Source of the DNA: Drechmeria coniospora
Lineage: Eukaryota > Ascomycota > Sordariomycetes > Hypocreales > Ophiocordycipitaceae
DNA: 64,000 bases
Reading direction: 5' to 3'
Assembly (NCBI RefSeq): GCF_001625195.1
Contig: NC_054389.1
Location: 8,862,520 to 8,926,519 of the forward strand
Part shown: positions 12,546 to 25,000 of the stretch, piece after piece
How positions within the stretch are numbered: the stretch's first letter is position 1
Layout of the letters: every line of letters begins with the position of its first letter
Notes under the pieces: model-generated
Databases searched by the model: none
Seen by the model: only the letters and a program-made list of their open reading frames with translations
What the model was told of the DNA's origin: nothing
Translations under genes and position numbers: made by a program

Positions 12546-14463
12546 GGGCGAGGAGGAGAAGGACCGTGGTGCGGCGCGGACAGGTGCGGACAGGTGTGGA
12601 TGGGTGGGCATAGGCGTGCGAGCGTGTGGTGAGCGGCGTAATAGAAGTTGCGCGAGCACGAGGCAGGATTAGTACGACGGAGGGGGTTGGTTGGTCGGGT
12701 TACCAAGTGCAGGGTTGAGCACTGGCTTTGTGCAAGTGTGTATATGTGCGGCAAGCCGGCCTCGCCGTCCCCCCCCTCCCCCACCCCTTTTTTTGTACTC
12801 TAAGAATACAGACGGCATCGTTATAAGATCTGTTGAGATGGGATGGTTGGGCGGGTGCTCCAGACGCTTCGACGTGCCTGCCACACGTCTGGCACGGTAC
12901 CGGTGCGTGCGATGAACCGTCAGAACCGGCGTTTGCGCTTCAGCATCGCACAATCCGAAAGAGAGGATATTGAGACGACGAAGATGGTCGGTGGCGGCGA
13001 AACAAAGGGAAAACATGGGGGCGGAGGCGGCGGCGGAGGCGGCGGCAGCACAACACTTGCGCATGCATGTCTGCGCGAAGATCACAACCAATCCACCAGC
13101 AGAGACGAGACAAGGCTTTCGGGCCTATTGTGGCGAGCAGCCGAAGCCGTGCAGGTACTATGATACCAGGCATGTGTCCCTCATCGGCCTCTCCATGCGC
13201 CCCCTTTATTCCGAAGGCAGAATTCGTAGATTTGAACTCGGCCTGATGCGAGGCTGGCATGTTGGTTGCTCGATACATCAAGGCATGGTTGATGTATGGA
13301 GTTGCCGCGACTACCTGCACGCTACGACGATGCAAACTGCAGCCTGAAATCGAGGGGCAAATGTCTTGTACAGCAGCCGGCACATGAGAACCGTTGGGGG
13401 TGCCGCTGTCTAGAACAGCCGAGGACAGCCGGCAACCGGCAGGAGACGGCTGGGTTGCGGAAGGTGACGTCGTGATCCGTCAGCGACCAGCTCACCAGGC
13501 CTGCGGCCAGGCCATGGTCTTGATGTATCAGACACTTGGAGTGGAGATTGCAGAGTTAATAGTAAAGGTTACGTGCGCGGAGTTTCTCATGGTTAACGTT
13601 CCTCATGGGCTTTTTTTTTGGCGTCCAATGTTGGGAGGTTGGTTCCAAGATACGCCCCTGGTGAGAGTATGGCAAGTGCGGGCAGGTATCAATACGTCGA
13701 GATACAGTGGACGCGCTGAAGCAGTGACATCATGGGACTGTGCCCCACCTGTTAGTTCCTTCCCCATGGGGCCAGCAGTGAGTTGAGTGGTACGTGCACC
13801 TGGACTCAATGTATCGAGATAAGTACTTACTTGTACTGCGTGCAGTTAGAGGACATGTTGGTGTACAAGTAGGTACTTGTACGGAGTGCTGAACGCTGTA
13901 AGTATATTGGTTCTTCATATTTTACTTGCAAGTACTCCGTACCTCCGTTACTGTGGCAGTGAACGACCACTGCTTCGGAAGTGTAGGTAATAATTAATAT
14001 AACGAGCCACCTCGATCCGGTTCCCTCCCACACCAAAATTGCTCGAGATGATCACGGCAGCACCAGAACATTTTTTTTTCTGTGGCTGCATTCCCTGTGC
14101 CGCGTCATAGGTTCTATTGCATGCATGCAATCTGCGCAGGCATCCCCGCGGCGGGATGCGGAGCAGGAGAAGCCTTGTAGGCGCGTGATCGAATCGATCG
14201 TATGCAACTGCGCATGGCATCACTCGAGATTCCACATAATGAATGATCCCACAAAACGTCCTACATGGTTCTTTCTTGCACTGGGTTGATGCTGGCCGAT
14301 GTGCCTGGTTCAAATATACCTACCTTCCTCTGCTCCCGCCGTGCAACCGACCCGACCGCCTATTGAGCTTGCTGTATTCTCGTTGCAGCATCGTTGGACC
14401 GTCATCGCACCTCTCATCCTGCTGCCACTTCCATCCGTCCCCGAGGTTGAGAAGCAAGTCGGC
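12546..14463. other. Long intergenic stretch
   Basis: A GGCGGA-type simple repeat lies at about 13017-13048, and GTAC-type words cluster at 13815-13950. Open frames on both strands lack domains and change frame freely, so I call none. Confidence 0.55.
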
Positions 14464-15844
14464 ATGATGAAGGGGGCAATGAAACTTGCGGCCTTGAGGT
14501 TGATGGTCTGCATCGTATGCGTCTGCGCTGATGTCGGCGCCAACAAGGCACCGACGCCAGACAAGGACGGCAAATTCTGGATCCACGGCGATGGCATTTC
14601 GGCCGCCTTTGTGCCGTACGGCGCGTCCATTGCCAACCTCGTGTTCAGAGACCAGTTCGGCATCCAGCGTGACCTCGTGGGGGGCTTCGACAACGCCTCG
14701 TACTACGGCGTCGACAAGCAGCATCCGCACTTTGGTTCGGTCCCCGGCCGGTACGCCAACCGCATCAAAAACAGCACATTCTCCTTCGACGGTCGCAGGT
14801 ACAAGGTCAAGGCCAACGAAAATCCAACCAAGGAGCACCCAAACGGGCTCAACACGCTGCACGGCGGGCCCGACGGATGGGACTGGCGAAACTTCACCGT
14901 GGTGTCCCACACCAAGTCCAGCGTCACCTTCTCCTTCGTCGATCCGGACGGCAAGGAGGGCTTCCCCGGCGAGGTCGTCTCCGTCATCACCTACACGCTG
15001 ACTGGTCGCGACTGGGACATCAAGATGGTGGCCGTCGCGACGACAAAGAGGACGCCCATCATGCTGAGCAGCCACACGTACTGGAACCTCGATGGCTTCG
15101 CCAACAACAAGACCAGCACCGCCCTCAATCATACCTTGCATCTGCCTTATAGCGGCCAGCGCATCGCCGTCGACAACATCCTCATTCCGACCGGCGAGAT
15201 TCTGGCCAACGCGGAGGGGTCGGTGAATGACTTCTGGAGCAAGCCGAAGCAGATCGGTGCCTCCTTTGGCGACAAAGAGCTCGACGGAAACTGCGGTTTC
15301 AACTGCACTGGCTACGGTGAGCAGAGCATTTCTTGTTTCAACCCGTTCCACCCTAACTATTCTTGTACATTCCTGCTTCGCGCCATCACCGATGGTCTCC
15401 TGTGACGTCACAAGACTGACATGGCCCGTCGGCGCCGCATTCGAAGACAACTGCTTCACCGTCAACAGGCTGGGCCACTACGACTGGCGCAAGGACGGCC
15501 CCGTCGCAACCTTGTCGTCCGCATGGTCCGGCATCCGGCTCGACGTCTTCACCGACCAGGATGCCTTCCAGCTGTATACGTGCAGTGGTCAGAATGGCAC
15601 CATGGCGCTCAAGAAGACGCAAGGTGTTGCCGACGTCGGCAACGCGAGGTCCTTCCCAAGAACGATCCCCAAGTACGGCTGTGTCGTGCTCGAGGTCCAG
15701 GACTACATTGACGGTATCAACCACCCAGAGTGGATGCGCAAGCAAATCTACGGCCCAGCCGACGAGCCGTACGTGCTGCAGGCCAGGTACAGGTTCAGCT
15801 TGCTATCCGAGCACAGCGTCGGGGACCATCATGGCGTGCGCTGA
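14464..15844 (+). CDS. Secreted aldose 1-epimerase (mutarotase)
   Basis: Two exons (14464-15316, 15447-15844; 130-bp intron) give 416 residues. Aldose 1-epimerase interconverts alpha and beta anomers of hexoses. The catalytic pair is visible: the His in SSHTYWNLDG (H204) as acid, and the Glu in CVVLEVQDYIDG (E367) as base. GRYANRIKNSTF and GLNTLHGGPDGWDWRNF are also typical of the fold. A hydrophobic Cys-rich N-terminus (AALRLMVCIVCVCADVGA) looks like a signal peptide, and many N-x-S/T sites (NAS, NST, NFT, NKTS, NHT) support secretion. It resembles fungal extracellular mutarotases rather than the GAL10-type fused enzyme. An ATG one codon downstream is an alternative start. No sugar-metabolism neighbours are seen. 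Confidence 0.92.
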
Positions 15845-16536
15845 TGGGTTTGAAGGTGAAGCTGCGAAGACGGTTAGGAAGCATGGAGCGAATATGTTTA
15901 TCAGGAACAAAATAAAATGCCGTACACATTGAATCCCCATGAAGGGGTGACAGTAGGGAGACAATGGAGGGACTTGATGTTCGAGTACGGGGTAGTTGCG
16001 CTCCTGAAGCAGCCAGTCAGGAATAACGGTTTGCGATGTTCCAGAGCAGATTAGGACCTACTGTAATACTGCGAGTACTGTAAGCACATGTACGGAGTAC
16101 TGTACTGTTGATACTAGTGGTCATGAGGGTTTTGGCCCATGGCGGGGTAGAGCTGGTGGCAAGTACTGTGCTTAAGTGCGGAGAATTACTGCCATATTAT
16201 TACCAGTAAAACTCCGTACTGTTCTGTTGTTCCTGCTGTACAAGTACAGACTGGACATGTAATTAATACAGTGTTACTCCCTCCGTAAGGTCGTACTGGA
16301 CTAGTGGTGGTTGGTTCGCGGCCGACTGGAACCAATCGTCGGCCCTGTGAATCAGGTACCCGCTCCATAAGCACAGGTGCCAGACCCTGAAAACTTCAAC
16401 CCACATGTACGGAGTGGACAACATCAACTCGCCAAGTCAAAGACGAACAAACCGAGATTGAACCTTAGCCCTTCACACGATCAAAACCAACAAAAGCCGT
16501 GCACGCCATTGATATTACAGAACATCTGGAGCCAGC
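15845..16536. other. Intergenic stretch with GTAC words
   Basis: AT-rich, with clustered words such as GTACGGAGTACTGTACTG at about 16090 and ACTCCGTACTG near 16210. I see no gene. Confidence 0.55.
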
Positions 16537-18043
16537 ATGGATGAGGACAGGGCCCAAGTCGACTTGGGTCTCGCTGCCGACATCGAGGAGACGCAGCTGG
16601 CAACAGCTCATAGTGATCCGGAGCCCACACAAACACCAAGCGAAGAAAACACAGCATGCCGGCAGCCTAAGAAACGTTTCGTAGGACGCAGGGCGGCGGC
16701 AGAGGCGGCAGCCAAGAACGCTTCCTCGGGCGAAGCAAACACAGCGAGCGGCGAGAGTGGTGCCGTTCAACGTATGTTTTTCTGAACATTCTTGACTCAC
16801 TATCCATCACGACGGCCAACGAACCGAGCCCGGAACTGATATATACATCACAGCCGCCAAAGCGCGAAGACCGCCGAGGCTTCTCAACCGAGTTCCCAAG
16901 GAAATTCTCGACGACCCAAACCTCAAGGAGGCCATCGCCCTCCTCCCCGCCAACTACAGCTTCGAGATCCCCAAGACCATCCACCGCATTCGTTCTTCTG
17001 CCGCCAAAAAGGTTGCCCTCCAGATGCCCGAGGGCCTCCTCCTCTTCGCCACCTCCATCTCCGACATCCTCACCCAGTTTTGCCCAGGCATCGAGACGCT
17101 CATCATGGGCGACGTCACCTACGGCGCCTGCTGCATCGACGACTACACAGCCCGCGCCATGGGCTGCGATCTGCTCGTCCACTACGCCCACAGTTGCCTC
17201 ATCCCCGTCGACGTCACCAAGATCAAGACGCTCTACGTCTTTGTCGACATCAGCATCGACACCGCCCACCTGCTCGCCTCTCTGGAACGCAACTTTGCCA
17301 GCGGCAAGACCATCGCCCTCGTCGGCACCATCCAGTTCAACGCCACCATCCACGGCGTCCGCGCCGCCCTCGAGGCCGCTGGATTCCGCATCCTCGTTCC
17401 CCAGATTGCGCCCCTCAGCAAGGGCGAGATCCTCGGCTGCACCTCCCCCCGCCTTCGTGACGAAGACGCCGTTGATCTCATTCTCTATCTCGGCGACGGC
17501 CGCTTTCACCTCGAGAGCATTATGATCCACAACCCCACCATCCCAGCCTACCGCTACGACCCTTACTCCCGAAAGCTCACGCGCGAGACGTACGCCCACG
17601 ACGAGATGCAGTCCGTCCGCTCTGCTGCCATTCGCACCGCCCGCACCGCCCGCCGTTGGGGCCTCATTCTCGGTTCCCTCGGCCGCCAGGGCAACCCGCA
17701 TACGATGGCCCTCATCGAGCGACGTCTGACCGAACGTGGCATCCCCTTTGTTAATCTGCTGCTGAGCGAAATCTTCCCCGGAAAGCTGGCCATGATGAGC
17801 GACGTCGAGTGCTGGGTTCAGGTCGCTTGTCCGCGCCTCAGCATCGACTGGGGTTATGCCTTCCCCCGCCCGCTGCTGACCCCTTACGAGGCCCTCGTTG
17901 CTCTTGGCGTGAAGGAGGCATGGAATGATCATCCCAATGGGGAGGGCGTGTATCCCATGGACTATTACGGAAAGGAAGGGCTAGGGAGGACACGACCGCC
18001 CGTGGAGGATACCTCTCCAGTTGCTATTGTCGGCGCCACGTAG
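16537..18043 (+). CDS. DPH1: Diphthamide biosynthesis protein 1 (Dph1)
   Basis: Two exons (16537-16771, 16854-18043; 82-bp intron) give 474 residues. With Dph2, Dph1 forms the radical-SAM-like enzyme that transfers the 3-amino-3-carboxypropyl group to the target His of elongation factor 2, the first step of diphthamide synthesis. The three conserved Cys that hold the 4Fe-4S cluster are visible in context: YGACCIDD (C171/C172), GEILGCTSP (C274) and [13 protein letters not shown] (C404). The first about 80 residues are acidic and Ala-rich with basic patches and look disordered. The intact C404 motif distinguishes it from Dph2. It converges with the minus-strand fragment and Ctf8 gene. Confidence 0.96.
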
Positions 18044-18758
18044 GTGCGGCCGAATGAATTGAAAGCCATCGCCACCTTCGAGACCGCCTGCGTCGCGTCT
18101 CGCCCCTATATCAGGAACTGGTCCGCCTGTACGCCGTGTGCTCAACTCATACCGCCATCCGCTGCCGATTCAAAGTCGGAAATGACTCAAGTGCAGGGTC
18201 GCCTTTTTCGGATGGCGACAGCGAGGAGAGGTTCGCTTGTCAACTTGATGGGTTTATTCGGTTGTTTGGCATACTCACCACGCTTCAGCACACGTGCAAC
18301 AACAAGAATTGGCCTAGCGAGGCCAAGTCACCAGTACGAATAAACCGCGAGTAGGGTCAGCAGACTTTATTAGCGGACAGCTACTCCTTTCGGAAATAGC
18401 CACTATAAGACCGAAGATGCCATTTTCATCGCAACAAGGTCCTTGGTCACAAGGTCAAATCCCTCATCTACCAACGCAGTTCGATGGAATGGGTCTTGGG
18501 TTGTATTGCAGGCGCCCCATATCACCAGCTAATTACTCCAGACGCGCCAAAGCTACACTAGCAGCGCAAATATCTGCAAGACTCAGGAGTTGGATTACAC
18601 TCAAATATTGTCCGGCGACCCGGTGCTTGGATTGATCGAGTTGGGGGCAGCCTGGAATGACCATCCGGCGGCGCTAGCTAGCCCTAGCCCATCGATATCA
18701 TGCTCCGCCAAAGAAGTCTGACCGCCATGAAAGCTCAATTCGCACAATTCACCTGCTT
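18044..18758. other. AT-richer intergenic stretch
   Basis: This DNA has lower GC than the flanking genes. Short frames on both strands read like decayed coding sequence but are broken by stops. I cannot name a source. Confidence 0.45.
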
Positions 18759-19093
18759 TCATGTTGCATTGCGCCGCCATCTACTTGCCACGAAGTCTTC
18801 CGCCGCTTCATCTATTGAGCACTCCGAAATACCAGAAGGAAGGGAGGCCTGGGTGCGGAAAACCCAGGGTGGTTTATGTCTTTACTGCTCATGTAAGTAG
18901 TCGGCCCGCCTACCTCTTGATACTTCGTTACGTAGATATCCCAGGCATCAATATCCGTCTTCATCCAATAAAGATTGTTGTGACTTCGAGCTTCCGGGCC
19001 TATGCGGGTGCGATAATGCATGTACATTTCAAGGTATCGCTGAACAAGGAACAGCGTCTCCGTTGGAACAAGCCTGAGTGCCAAGTCTTGCAT
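18759..19093 (-). pseudogene. Unrecognised short gene or gene fragment
   Basis: Two minus-strand exons, 19093-18914 and 18848-18759, joined in phase 0 over a normal-looking 65-bp GT-AG intron, would give 89 residues, ending RWRRNAT. The peptide (for example DLALRLVPTETLFLVQRY, WMKTDIDAWDIYVTKYQE) has plausible globular composition. The same frame stays open upstream for about 40 more codons, to a stop near 19214, but without an ATG. That suggests a gene that lost its 5' end to the neighbouring Ctf8 gene, or an exon whose partner I cannot see. Codon use is less GC3-biased than in neighbours. No family was recognised. An overlapping plus-strand frame (18761-19243) is the alternative. Confidence 0.3.
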
Positions 19094-19220
19094 CGGAAGT
19101 CCGGATCCACAGAGACGGTGAAAGACCCCGTTGAACTGTTCAGATGTATGAGAAAAGATGCAACCTTCATGAGTGACGTCGCTTATTGCTGCAATACATG
19201 TGTTCGCATCCTAATGGAAT

Positions 19221-19664
19221 CTAGCCAGAAACAGCCGTGTTGACGGGTTCTGGCCGATTCGAAAACGTCAACTTGTACTTGACAATTTCAACCACTTCAA
19301 CGTTATCACCCTGTTCTTGATATCGTCCAGCCGAATTCTCCAGCCATCTATTCTCTCGCTTACGAACCACAGCAATAGATCTAGGAAGTTTCTTGACCTC
19401 TCCGGTGAGACGTTGGTGCTGTCCAATGTACAGCTGCACGCGCTTCATCCAGGCAGAGCCATCAACAACTGAATCGTAATCTGGAAATTCAAGCCGACCT
19501 ATCTCGACATCCTTGAGTGCCTCGCCTTCCGAGTCTGTAGGAAGGTTGAGGGTTCCCTGCATCTCTAGAAGTGCCAGACCCCCTGGAGTTTGGAGCAGCT
19601 TTGGAAGAGGGTTGGAGGCAGTTTGTTCCGGTTTGGACTGAGGATAGAGCTTGACGGATGACAT
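19221..19664 (-). CDS. CTF8: Ctf8, subunit of the Ctf18-RFC clamp loader
   Basis: A single exon of 147 residues. Ctf8 with Dcc1 and Ctf18 forms the alternative RFC complex that loads or unloads PCNA and supports sister-chromatid cohesion. Motifs that I recognise as Ctf8 are LPKLLQTPGGLALLEMQG near the start, EIGRLEFPDYDS, WMKRVQLYIGQHQRLTGEVK and, at the end, EIVKYKLTFSNRPEPV. The chosen start MSSVKLYPQS matches other fungal Ctf8 N-termini. An ATG four codons upstream (19676) is also possible. The frame runs further upstream, but that part looks like leader sequence. The gene is divergent from RPS6, with about 460 bp between start codons. Confidence 0.9.
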   Translation of the reverse strand: MSSVKLYPQSKPEQTASNPLPKLLQTPGGLALLEMQGTLNLPTDSEGEALKDVEIGRLEFPDYDSVVDGSAWMKRVQLYIGQHQRLTGEVKKLPRSIAVVRKRENRWLENSAGRYQEQGDNVEVVEIVKYKLTFSNRPEPVNTAVSG

Positions 19665-20125
19665 ATTGTTGGCCATGCAGAAAAAAATCGATTCATAAAT
19701 AACAGCGAAATCAAAGCCGAACGAAAAACCGGAGAATGCAATCTGACGCCGAGGAAAGTCGTCGTAATGTGTCAGCCAGCAGTGGGGATGATGATCACAA
19801 GGCTGAACCACCAACCAGTTGGTAGATTTGACATGTACTTACAGTAGTTTCAATGAGGTGTGGCGGTTTCTGAAGTACCTAGGTACCTTTTGGTGGAAAT
19901 CCGCCACATGAGGCTGGTGTATTTACTATTCTCGGTTTATCTTTCAGCCGGGTACGTCAACGAGCAAAATGTGGGGTGATGATTGGCTAGTGCAATCCCG
20001 TACTGCAGAGGAACCCTAGCGGCACACAATTTCTCGAATTCGCCCAAATTTTACTACCTCCACTCAACACCCAACGATCACCATCAGCCAGGTCAAGTCA
20101 ACTTGCACCACCACAGACTGGCACG
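19665..20125. promoter_or_regulatory. Shared divergent promoter of CTF8 and RPS6
   Basis: The two genes start back-to-back. Near the RPS6 side is CTAGCGGCACACAATTTC (20016-20033), whose CTAGCG and CACAATTT words recur in the same order upstream of RPS8. GTACTTACAGTA at 19834-19845 belongs to the dispersed GTAC word family. Confidence 0.45.
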
Positions 20126-21334
20126 ATGAAGGTATGACAGCCCAGCTCACGCGGTCGGAGCGCGAATCCCGAGCCATGCGACGTGCTTGATGCACCGCTG
20201 CCCGGCTCTGCAACTCACGACGGAGGCGGTTTTGACTTGTTGATCCATCGTTTTGCTAACTCCATTTGCAGCTGAACATCTCCTACCCTGCCAATGGCAG
20301 CCAGAAGCTCATCGATATCGAAGATGAGCGCAAGCTCGCTATCTTCATGGAGAAGCGCGTACGTGAATTGACACCTCTCGAGCGAGCCATGGCCGATCCC
20401 GCGACGTCGAACCTGCCGAGCAGCGATTCCATGGCAACGAATACTTCGGGCGACTAACGTTGGTTTCGATAGATGGGTGCTGAGGTCCCAGGTGACTCCG
20501 TCGGCGATGAGTTCAAGGGTTACATTTTCCGCATCACCGGTGGCAACGACAAGCAGGGTTTCCCCATGAAGCAGGGTGTCCTGCACCCTAGCCGTGTCCG
20601 CCTCCTGCTCTCCGATGGCCACTCCTGCTACCGCCCTCGCCGCACTGGCGAGCGCAAGCGCAAGTCCGTTCGCGGCTGCATCGTCGGCATGGACCTGTCC
20701 GTTCTGGCCTTGAGCATCGTGAAGCAGGGCGACAACGATATCCCCGGTCTCACCGACGTCGTCCACCCCAAGCGCCTCGGTCCCAAGCGCGCCACCAAGA
20801 TCCGCAAGTTTTTCGGCCTCACCAAGGATGACGATGTATGTTTCACCCTGTACCCATACTCGATCATCGCCTGCCCAGAGCTGCGGAGGGGGTTGATGCA
20901 GTCTGGGTAGAGTGTGAGATGACCGCTGGTCCCCGTGGCCAGTGGGACAATGAGTAAATATCGTATCCAACGAGCTTCGAAACTAATCTTGAGAGAATAG
21001 GTTCGCAAATATGTCATTCGACGAGAGGTCCAGCCCAAGGGTGAGGGCAAGAAGGCTTATACCAAGGCCGCCAAGATCCAGAGACTGGTTACTCCTCAGC
21101 GTCTGCAGCACAAGCGCCACCGCGCCGCTCTCAAGAGGCGCCAGGCCGAGAAGGTTAAGGACGAGGCCGTAAGTAACAATTTTCTATACTATTCGCTGAA
21201 GTAACGCTAAAGGCGTTGCTAACTCGGGACACCAATAGAACGAGTACGCCCAGGTTCTGGCTAAGCGTGTCGCTGAGGCCAAGGCTCACAAGGCTGATGC
21301 CCGCAAGCGACGAGCCAGCTCTATGCGCAAGTGA
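20126..21334 (+). CDS. rps6: 40S ribosomal protein S6 (eS6)
   Basis: Five exons (20126-20131, 20272-20358, 20473-20835, 21001-21168, 21239-21334) give 239 residues. The first exon holds only ATG AAG, a common layout in fungal ribosomal protein genes. The sequence [18 protein letters not shown], the segment [17 protein letters not shown] and [16 protein letters not shown] are diagnostic. The C-terminus [10 protein letters not shown] keeps the basic-Ser-Ser motif phosphorylated downstream of TOR in other eukaryotes. GCTAAC branch sites are clear before the acceptors of introns 1 and 4. The protein belongs to the small ribosomal subunit. Confidence 0.98.
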
Positions 21335-22030
21335 GTGTTTGCGGCGTTTTAATGAAAGAAAAGTGGAAATCAATCATACCTTGGCCCTGTGGTTTGCATG
21401 CATAGGGAATGAGGATCTCTCGGGCTTGGTTAAGCCCGCAATCATGATGTATTAGAAACATTTCCTGACAGTAGAAATGCATTCTTGATGCCATGTACTA
21501 CACCTGTCAACGGTTCGCATGTGACGTGACCCCATGTCGCCCACTGTGGTTCACTGCTAAAATGCAAAACACCAAACATACTTGGGTTGGCCCCTCCCTC
21601 TTGCTGGCTGAAAGGTATTCATGCGCAATCAACGATATGCCCACGTTGGGGAGTCCGTCACGTTCAGAGGAGTCGGTATGTCGCATCTCTCCATTAGTGG
21701 GCTCAAGCAGGTAATCCTTTTCTAATGCAGACGACCGTGCCCTATTCTACAAACAAAACCAATTCCATTTTGCGTCTGCCTGCCATGGATTCTATTCCCA
21801 AAAATGCAACGCAGCCCAGGAGACCTACACTTCTCCCGAGCGTGATGCTTCTGGTAACAACCATCTTTGCATAGGAGACCACCACTCAAACTGAGCCATC
21901 GCTGAGGCAATTAAAATGAAGAAAAAAATGTCAAGGAGTCTGCTGGGCCCACCCGCACTGGGCTTCATTCGGTTTTCAGGGGCGACGGCTGGTATCGTAT
22001 TAACCGCGCCCTGTTCTATTATGCATGAGG
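21335..22030. other. Convergent intergenic stretch
   Basis: This holds the 3' ends of RPS6 and the HECT ligase gene. It contains a few short frames without coding character; nothing else is seen. Confidence 0.55.
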
Positions 22031-25000
22031 TTAAGCGAAACCAAAGTACTCGCTTCCTTGCGTGATAGCTTTCAGAACCTGAGAGCGCAACATATCGTAG
22101 CTTTCATACTCTGGTAGATCAAGCTCTGCTAGTGCATTAGATTCGGTTCGCGCCCCTGACCAGATTGGGAAACACTTACGGTTGAAACACGTATGTGACG
22201 ACGGTAGTCTATCCATGTTGCCATAGTCACGATGAATGTTGAATCTGTTGATGCCATTCATACCCTCCAGCTCTTTGAACCCATTTAGTGGGACCTTGCT
22301 CGTGCCGGTGACAAACTGCAGAAGCTTGGCTCGTTCCTCTTTGTCGAATGATCTGACAGCTCGCCAGAACCATTGGATCTGTTGCGAGGACGGGGTGTAA
22401 TTTTGGTATTCCGTGTTGCTCTTCCAGTCATCAACATCGATATCAGGAAGACCAGATATCAACAGTTCCAGCTCCTGTTCATTGAAGATGGAGATTAAAT
22501 TGGCCGGAATGATTTCGTGGAAGCCTGTCAATTTGTTTAGTAGCTGACGTGGATATGAATGAGGCGGCAAGGGAAGTGTGCTTACCCAGCAAGAAGTTCT
22601 CCATTTGCTCCTTAACCGAAGATAGCAGCTTATGGTCAACGACGAGCCGTACATACTCGTGCTTGTTTTCCTCCGTCACCGAAACTTCCCTGCCATGAGG
22701 AACTAGATCCACAACATTGGTAACGCCGAACTCATCATCTTCGACTGAGAAGGTTTCTGTGATGATGTCGGTAATGTCGTTGTCCAGCATCCAGCAGAGG
22801 GACTTGTAGTAGTCTGGGTCAAACGACTCCATGTCCTTGACCGACACAGGCTTGCCCAGAATACGTTTGTACACAGCGCGGCTGAAGAAACAGTCAAGCA
22901 ACCTTCCTTCGTACAGAGCCTTACCGATGATACGTCCAATGAATTTGAAGAACATCAAATGAGCTTCGTTGACCCCGCTGAGCTTGTTCGGATGGAATGT
23001 GGTGCGGTCAGATGACACAGGGATGAACAAAGCGTAGTTCGGGTCGAACATTTGCCGGGCGAGAACCTGGAACCATTCACGGGTGACACCTCCGGCATCA
23101 ACACCTTCCTCTCCATGGAAGCGAATGTTGAGTTTTCCAAACTTCATCTCGTCGCCAGACTTGAAGTACAGCGCTTTGAACGAGTCGCGGAAAACTTGGT
23201 CGCGGCGAACGGACAACTGCAGTGCTGGATGCGATGGGCGCCTCTGTGGTGACCTCGAATGAACGCTTCGGTTGAAGTAGTTTCGCTTGTTGTCAAACTC
23301 GAGGACCTTCGGGTTTTGGACCAGGAGGGCGAAGGTGCCTGACATGAGCTTCGGGTTGTTTCGGACAAGTTCGTTGAGGATGCGTCGATGTTCTTCCGTG
23401 AAGCTAAAGAACAGGTTGGCTATCGGCGACGCAGGGGGTGGACTCTGCGGGACCGTATCCTTAACATGGCCTGTCAGTGGCTCACTGCTTGCAGTTGTAT
23501 TCTTGCACACCACCATGAGAGACTCGATGAGAGGTAGCAGGATCGTGGCCACATTTAGCATGTTCTCTCTCTGGCGGATGGCACCAAGGCAGGTGCTCAG
23601 CTTCTTCCACATGTTCCAGAATGTGGGATTGTTGTATAGAGAGTTGACAAGATATTGTCTCTCTTCGTCCTTAGAGTGTTCGTCTTCCCCACCACGAGTC
23701 TTCTTCTTGCTGTCAAACAAATGATCCAACGCGGTGAGCACTCGGAGCAGCTTGTTCTGCTCAGACGCCCCGGGCGAGAACTTGGCGAGAGCTACCCCTT
23801 GAATTTCGGTTCCAGTGGAAGCCTGGTCAATGTGCGGGAGCAGGTCATCCAGATCTGATACGATATTCTTGCTTAACAGTTGCGCTTGACGAACGAGCTC
23901 TTGGCCAAACGCTTCTTTTGCTCCAGGTATCGCAGAGAGATTCTTGATTGTCGAAATGGTGTTCTGAAAGGTTTTCGAGTTGCACTCTCTGGCAACGAAG
24001 ATTCTCACCACAAGCATCAAGTTCTGCGGAGGGATTACTGGTGGTTGTAATTGTCGAGGCCGCTTTGAGGGCGCGCTGCTTTTGTGCTCTTTGTCTTTAG
24101 AGGCACTGTCCACATCGGTAGCATTTCCGTCTGGATGGCTAGGTTCTGCAACCGTGAAGGTGTTCATTGCTCCATCAGGTCCCAATGCTTCGCCGGTAGT
24201 AACAATTTCGTCTTCAGCAGCAACGCCCGACTTGCCCTCGTCAGCTGTCTCTTTTCGGCGGCGATCTAGATTCTGAAGAGGCAGAGTAACTCGATTCAGC
24301 AAGTCTGCGAGATGTGTCATCACAAGTGAGCTCTCGGTGACGAGCTCACGATCCAGCAATGTTAACAACGAGTTGATGGCGTATTTGTGAGCTTTAGTAT
24401 CTTTGGCTTTCCCTTTGCGACTTAGTGCCCTCTTCAATGCTGACCCAACAATCTCATGTTCAGTCAGGAAAAACCAAGGGATATGATGGCTTTTGGTGCA
24501 TAAATCAACCAGGAGATCCAAGCATTGCTGAACGATCAGTAATGGCGACGTCTCTGAGTTCGTCTGATTGGTGCTGGTGTCGATAATGGTGGTAAGAGTT
24601 CTCTTCAGGCTCTGGGGAGTCTTCTGCTCGGGCTCCTTCTCCCTGTGTTTCCTGGCTTTCAGGGAAAGCTGTCCAAAACTGCGTTCCACGGCGCCCATGT
24701 CGGTACTACCGTCTTGAAGAATTTGCAGGATGCTGCTAACGACCTCGAGGCGGTTTTGTCGGTTCTCGCACACATCAGCGAAGACGCTGAACAGGTAGTT
24801 GCGGATGGATCCGTGCTGTGCGATGAACATGAGCCGCAGTAGTGTTGCAATGCCAGACTTGTCGAGCATTTGAACTACCGTTCGGCGCGCAATCCTGCTC
24901 TCACCTTGGATGTCTGTGTCATGGCCAGCCGCTCTATCGCCAGCAGGCGGTGTTCTCCCAGGGGCGGTAACAGTGCGTATGCTCTGGTGCTGCGGCACAG

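Noticed and set aside
11628..12659. 343-codon minus-strand frame opposite the V-ATPase gene
   Set aside because: Antisense shadow of a conserved gene; no domain.
14320..15465. 381-codon minus-strand frame opposite the epimerase gene
   Set aside because: Antisense shadow; catalytic motifs of the epimerase lie on the plus strand.
16667..17932. 421-codon minus-strand frame opposite DPH1
   Set aside because: Antisense shadow of a strongly biased gene; no motif, and DPH1 is clear on the plus strand.
18600..18670. Short similarity of GCCTGGAATGACCATCC to the 3' end of DPH1 (GCATGGAATGATCATCC)
   Set aside because: The match covers only about 17 bp and flanking codons do not align, so a duplicated DPH1 tail is not supported.
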